Position numbers and translations under genes: made by a program. Shown piece by piece: positions 44,515-46,219 of a stretch of 46,219 bases of DNA. Source of the stretch: Verrucomicrobiales bacterium (GTDB taxonomy: Bacteria > Verrucomicrobiota > Verrucomicrobiia > Verrucomicrobiales > DEV007); assembly GCA_012960505.1 (NCBI GenBank), contig DUBC01000004.1:1-46219 (forward strand). Reading direction: 5' to 3'. The notes beneath the pieces are model-generated. The model was not told the DNA's origin. It did no database searches and was given only the letters and a program-made list of their open reading frames with translations. Numbering within the stretch: position 1 is the first letter of the stretch; each line of letters starts with the position of its first letter.

Positions 44515-46219
44515 TCACTGCTCGCGGACACGATAAAAGACCTTGGGAAACTCAAGGAGTTCCGGATTTTCGTCTGTGAAAGAAGTGGTGCGCGCGGTCG
44601 CCTCGACTCCGTCATCAACTTCGAGCCAAAGATCAAAATCAAAACTGTAATCTACGGCGTAAATCTTTCCGGGACGGCTGTTGAACTCGAAGGTAATTGA
44701 GTCCTTTTTCCGCGACACTGAAAAGATTTCAAAAAGGATCGGGTTACCGGTTCGCATCCCGTTACCTTGGTCGTCGAGGACCACGGTGAAGGTGCCGCCC
44801 AAATCGACGACCTCTCCCGGGTTGGTCGTATCGAGACCTCCCTCCGGAACCCAGGTGATATCTGCAATTGGGCCATCCGCTTGATCGGCAAATAATGCGA
44901 ACAATTCAGCCGCATCCAAGGGCGAGAGGTCAAGGTCACTCAATCGAAGATTACGGATTGCATTGACCTGATGGGCGGACAACTCGCTCGAGAAGACAAA
45001 GATATCATCGACGATTGCATCGAGGTCCTGGTTGTCGTATCTACCGATCTCAATTTCGAGCTCTCCGGACGCGATGCCAGCATCATCTCTGGATATGGTG
45101 TCGGTGGTTGTAGTGTCGGTGTCGGCGTTGCCGACATAAAGTACCGAACGATTTTCCGGCTTGCTAAAGGTGCCGACGACATACTCCCAACTTCCCGGAT
45201 TCGGGGCAATCCCTGAGTTGGTATTGCCGCCACTTGCGATCGACCATTGGAGATTATTAAGGCTGATACCGCGGTCCCAGCCACCGTTGTCGATCGCCAT
45301 GAATCCTGGAAAGCCTTCCGCTGTTTCAAGATTCACCCAACCACCAAAACTAACCTCTTCCAGTACGTCAGGATTAGCATCAATCGGAATATTGATCGAT
45401 CCACCGGTATTCCCTCCACCATTGGCTGCCGGGTCATTAATATCAGCGCCACGACCTCGAAAGCCTTCCGTAAAAGATATCTCGTTCGGGTTCTGAGTCG
45501 GCACTGCGGTATTGTCGTTGCCAGAAACATCAATATAGTTGTCCTCGAACGAGTAGTAGGCAAGAATTCCTGGAGGCGGCGGTGATGGCCAACTCAGCGG
45601 GTCGTTCGGGTCAGTTCCCTTAGCAATCTCGATCCCGTCTGCGTATCCGTCATCATCGGTGTCACTCTCAAGAGGATCGGTGCCGGCCGTGATTTCAAAG
45701 CCGTCGGCGAGGCCGTCGTCGTCGCTGTCCTCGTTCCGAGGATTTGTATTGTGCACGTTGATCTCGTCACCATCGCTGAGCTCATCTTCGTCGGTGTCGG
45801 CCTTATTAGGCTTGGTCCTTAATTCATACTCTTCAATATTGGTGAGTCCGTCATTGTCATCGTCACCTTCAGGATCATCGACTCCGTACTTCTCCTCCCA
45901 CGAATCAGGTAAACCATCACCGTCCCCGTCTTCCTGAGTTGCACCGATCGGGCTGGCTCCGTCCGCCAGGGCCTGAATGGATACTTCGGGAAGTGCTTCT
46001 CTCCAGACAGCAACATCGTCAACCAGACCACGGTAGTTGTCTCCGCCTCCGTTGCTTCCACCTACGAGGAGGTTACCGCTTCCATTTGGTGCGCGCTTAC
46101 CGCCCGTCCAATCAACTTCACCGTTGAGGTAGATAGTACCAACGTCAGCATCTCCGTCGTAGACCCATGCGGCGTGTAGCCACTCACCTTCAAGGGTGCT
46201 GAGGTTAGTCGCACCGTTA
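44515..46219 (-). CDS. LamG-TSP3-LamG surface protein with C-terminal GKxY...FYRV module, 5' part outside window
   Basis: The frame stays open to the right edge (codons from 46218), so the Met at 45756 is internal and the start lies outside. At least 568 residues are visible. First comes the end of a LamG domain (LEGEWLHAAWVYDGDADVG, APNGSGNLLVGG, GLVDDVAVW). TSP3 calcium repeats follow (DGDGDGLPDSWEEKYG, DTDEDELSDGDE, DSDDDGLADG). A Pro-rich linker (WPSPPPPG) leads to a second LamG domain, nearly identical to that of the giant protein, and the C-terminal module (GKIYAVDYSFDFDLWLEVDD, VFYRVREQ) closes the protein. The giant gene starts 117 bp downstream on the same strand, so they may be one transcription unit. 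Extracellular carbohydrate or matrix binding is likely; no enzyme domain is visible in this part. Confidence 0.85.
   Translation of the reverse strand, partial: NGATNLSTLEGEWLHAAWVYDGDADVGTIYLNGEVDWTGGKRAPNGSGNLLVGGSNGGGDNYRGLVDDVAVWREALPEVSIQALADGASPIGATQEDGDGDGLPDSWEEKYGVDDPEGDDDNDGLTNIEEYELRTKPNKADTDEDELSDGDEINVHNTNPRNEDSDDDGLADGFEITAGTDPLESDTDDDGYADGIEIAKGTDPNDPLSWPSPPPPGILAYYSFEDNYIDVSGNDNTAVPTQNPNEISFTEGFRGRGADINDPAANGGGNTGGSINIPIDANPDVLEEVSFGGWVNLETAEGFPGFMAIDNGGWDRGISLNNLQWSIASGGNTNSGIAPNPGSWEYVVGTFSKPENRSVLYVGNADTDTTTTDTISRDDAGIASGELEIEIGRYDNQDLDAIVDDIFVFSSELSAHQVNAIRNLRLSDLDLSPLDAAELFALFADQADGPIADITWVPEGGLDTTNPGEVVDLGGTFTVVLDDQGNGMRTGNPILFEIFSVSRKKDSITFEFNSRPGKIYAVDYSFDFDLWLEVDDGVEATARTTSFTDENPELLEFPKVFYRVREQ
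44890..45566. repeat. duplicated LamG-coding block, copy B
   Basis: Partner of 43621-44297, offset 1269 bases, encoding the second LamG domain of the right-edge protein. Differences are scattered and mostly synonymous or conservative, which points to a fairly recent duplication or to gene conversion. Confidence 0.9.
45602..45942. repeat. duplicated TSP3-coding block, copy B
   Basis: Partner of 43130-43470, offset 2472 bases. In this gene the TSP3 block is encoded before the duplicated LamG block, whereas in the giant gene it comes after it. Confidence 0.85.

Noticed and set aside
43130..45942. CRISPR array or phase-variable tandem repeat in the Asp-rich region
   Set aside because: The repetition reflects protein-level TSP3 calcium repeats and a domain duplication. 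There are no regular short direct repeats with unique spacers.
1..46219. Mobile element or prophage borders
   Set aside because: No transposase, integrase, tRNA-linked attachment site or terminal inverted repeats were found. The compositional break alone does not prove an element.

Overview
The window looks like a chromosomal segment of a PVC-superphylum bacterium, most likely a marine Verrucomicrobiota. This is an inference from gene content. It carries a PVC-type propeller/HEAT/cytochrome c dehydrogenase, a secreted type I sulfatase, a Tat-exported Gfo/Idh/MocA protein, ASPIC/FG-GAP lipoproteins, and giant LamG/lamin-tail/CotH surface proteins, next to ordinary housekeeping genes (polA, rlmN). 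Many genes lack a clear Shine-Dalgarno sequence. No tRNA, rRNA, CRISPR array or transposase was seen.

Layout. Positions 1-422 hold the 3' end of a LamG protein, closed by a strong palindromic terminator. Positions 579-8027 hold two tandem lipoproteins, both 1240 residues, each built from FG-GAP/VCBS calcium repeats and two ASPIC/UnbV domains. Positions 8077-9471 hold a sulfatase resembling heparan N-sulfatase, followed by divergent rlmN. Positions 10649-12433 are a leftward ECF sigma / anti-sigma / exported-protein operon. polA (12704-15481) and an orphan membrane-anchored protein (15602-16540) come next.

Positions 16548-28168 hold six leftward genes packed with gaps of 32 bp or less. First in transcription order are an FHA + zinc-ribbon + double-GTPase-like protein, a GAP1-N2-like membrane protein and a large coiled-coil membrane protein. 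Downstream are an M32 carboxypeptidase, a LamG-like secreted protein and an AlgJ/AlgX-like SGNH acetyltransferase. The first three resemble the GTPase-centred conflict systems predicted by comparative genomics, and they are the best candidate for an undescribed system here.

Positions 28317-31376 (rightward) encode a CBM9-like secreted protein, a PrcB-like exported protein and a Gfo/Idh/MocA oxidoreductase. Positions 31391-37652 (leftward) encode gamma-glutamyltransferase, the PVC dehydrogenase and a glycosidase-like TIM-barrel protein lacking the expected acidic motif. At about 37.9 kb composition shifts to higher GC. From there to the right edge lie a 2144-residue LamG/TSP3/lamin-tail/CotH protein and a second LamG/TSP3 protein that runs off the window. 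These two share near-identical duplicated blocks in swapped order.

Taken together the accessory genes suggest a polysaccharide-degrading, surface-protein-rich lifestyle. A C-terminal module (GK-x-Y ... S-x-D-x-x-x-W ... FYRV) recurs at the ends of several secreted proteins and may be a shared sorting or attachment domain.
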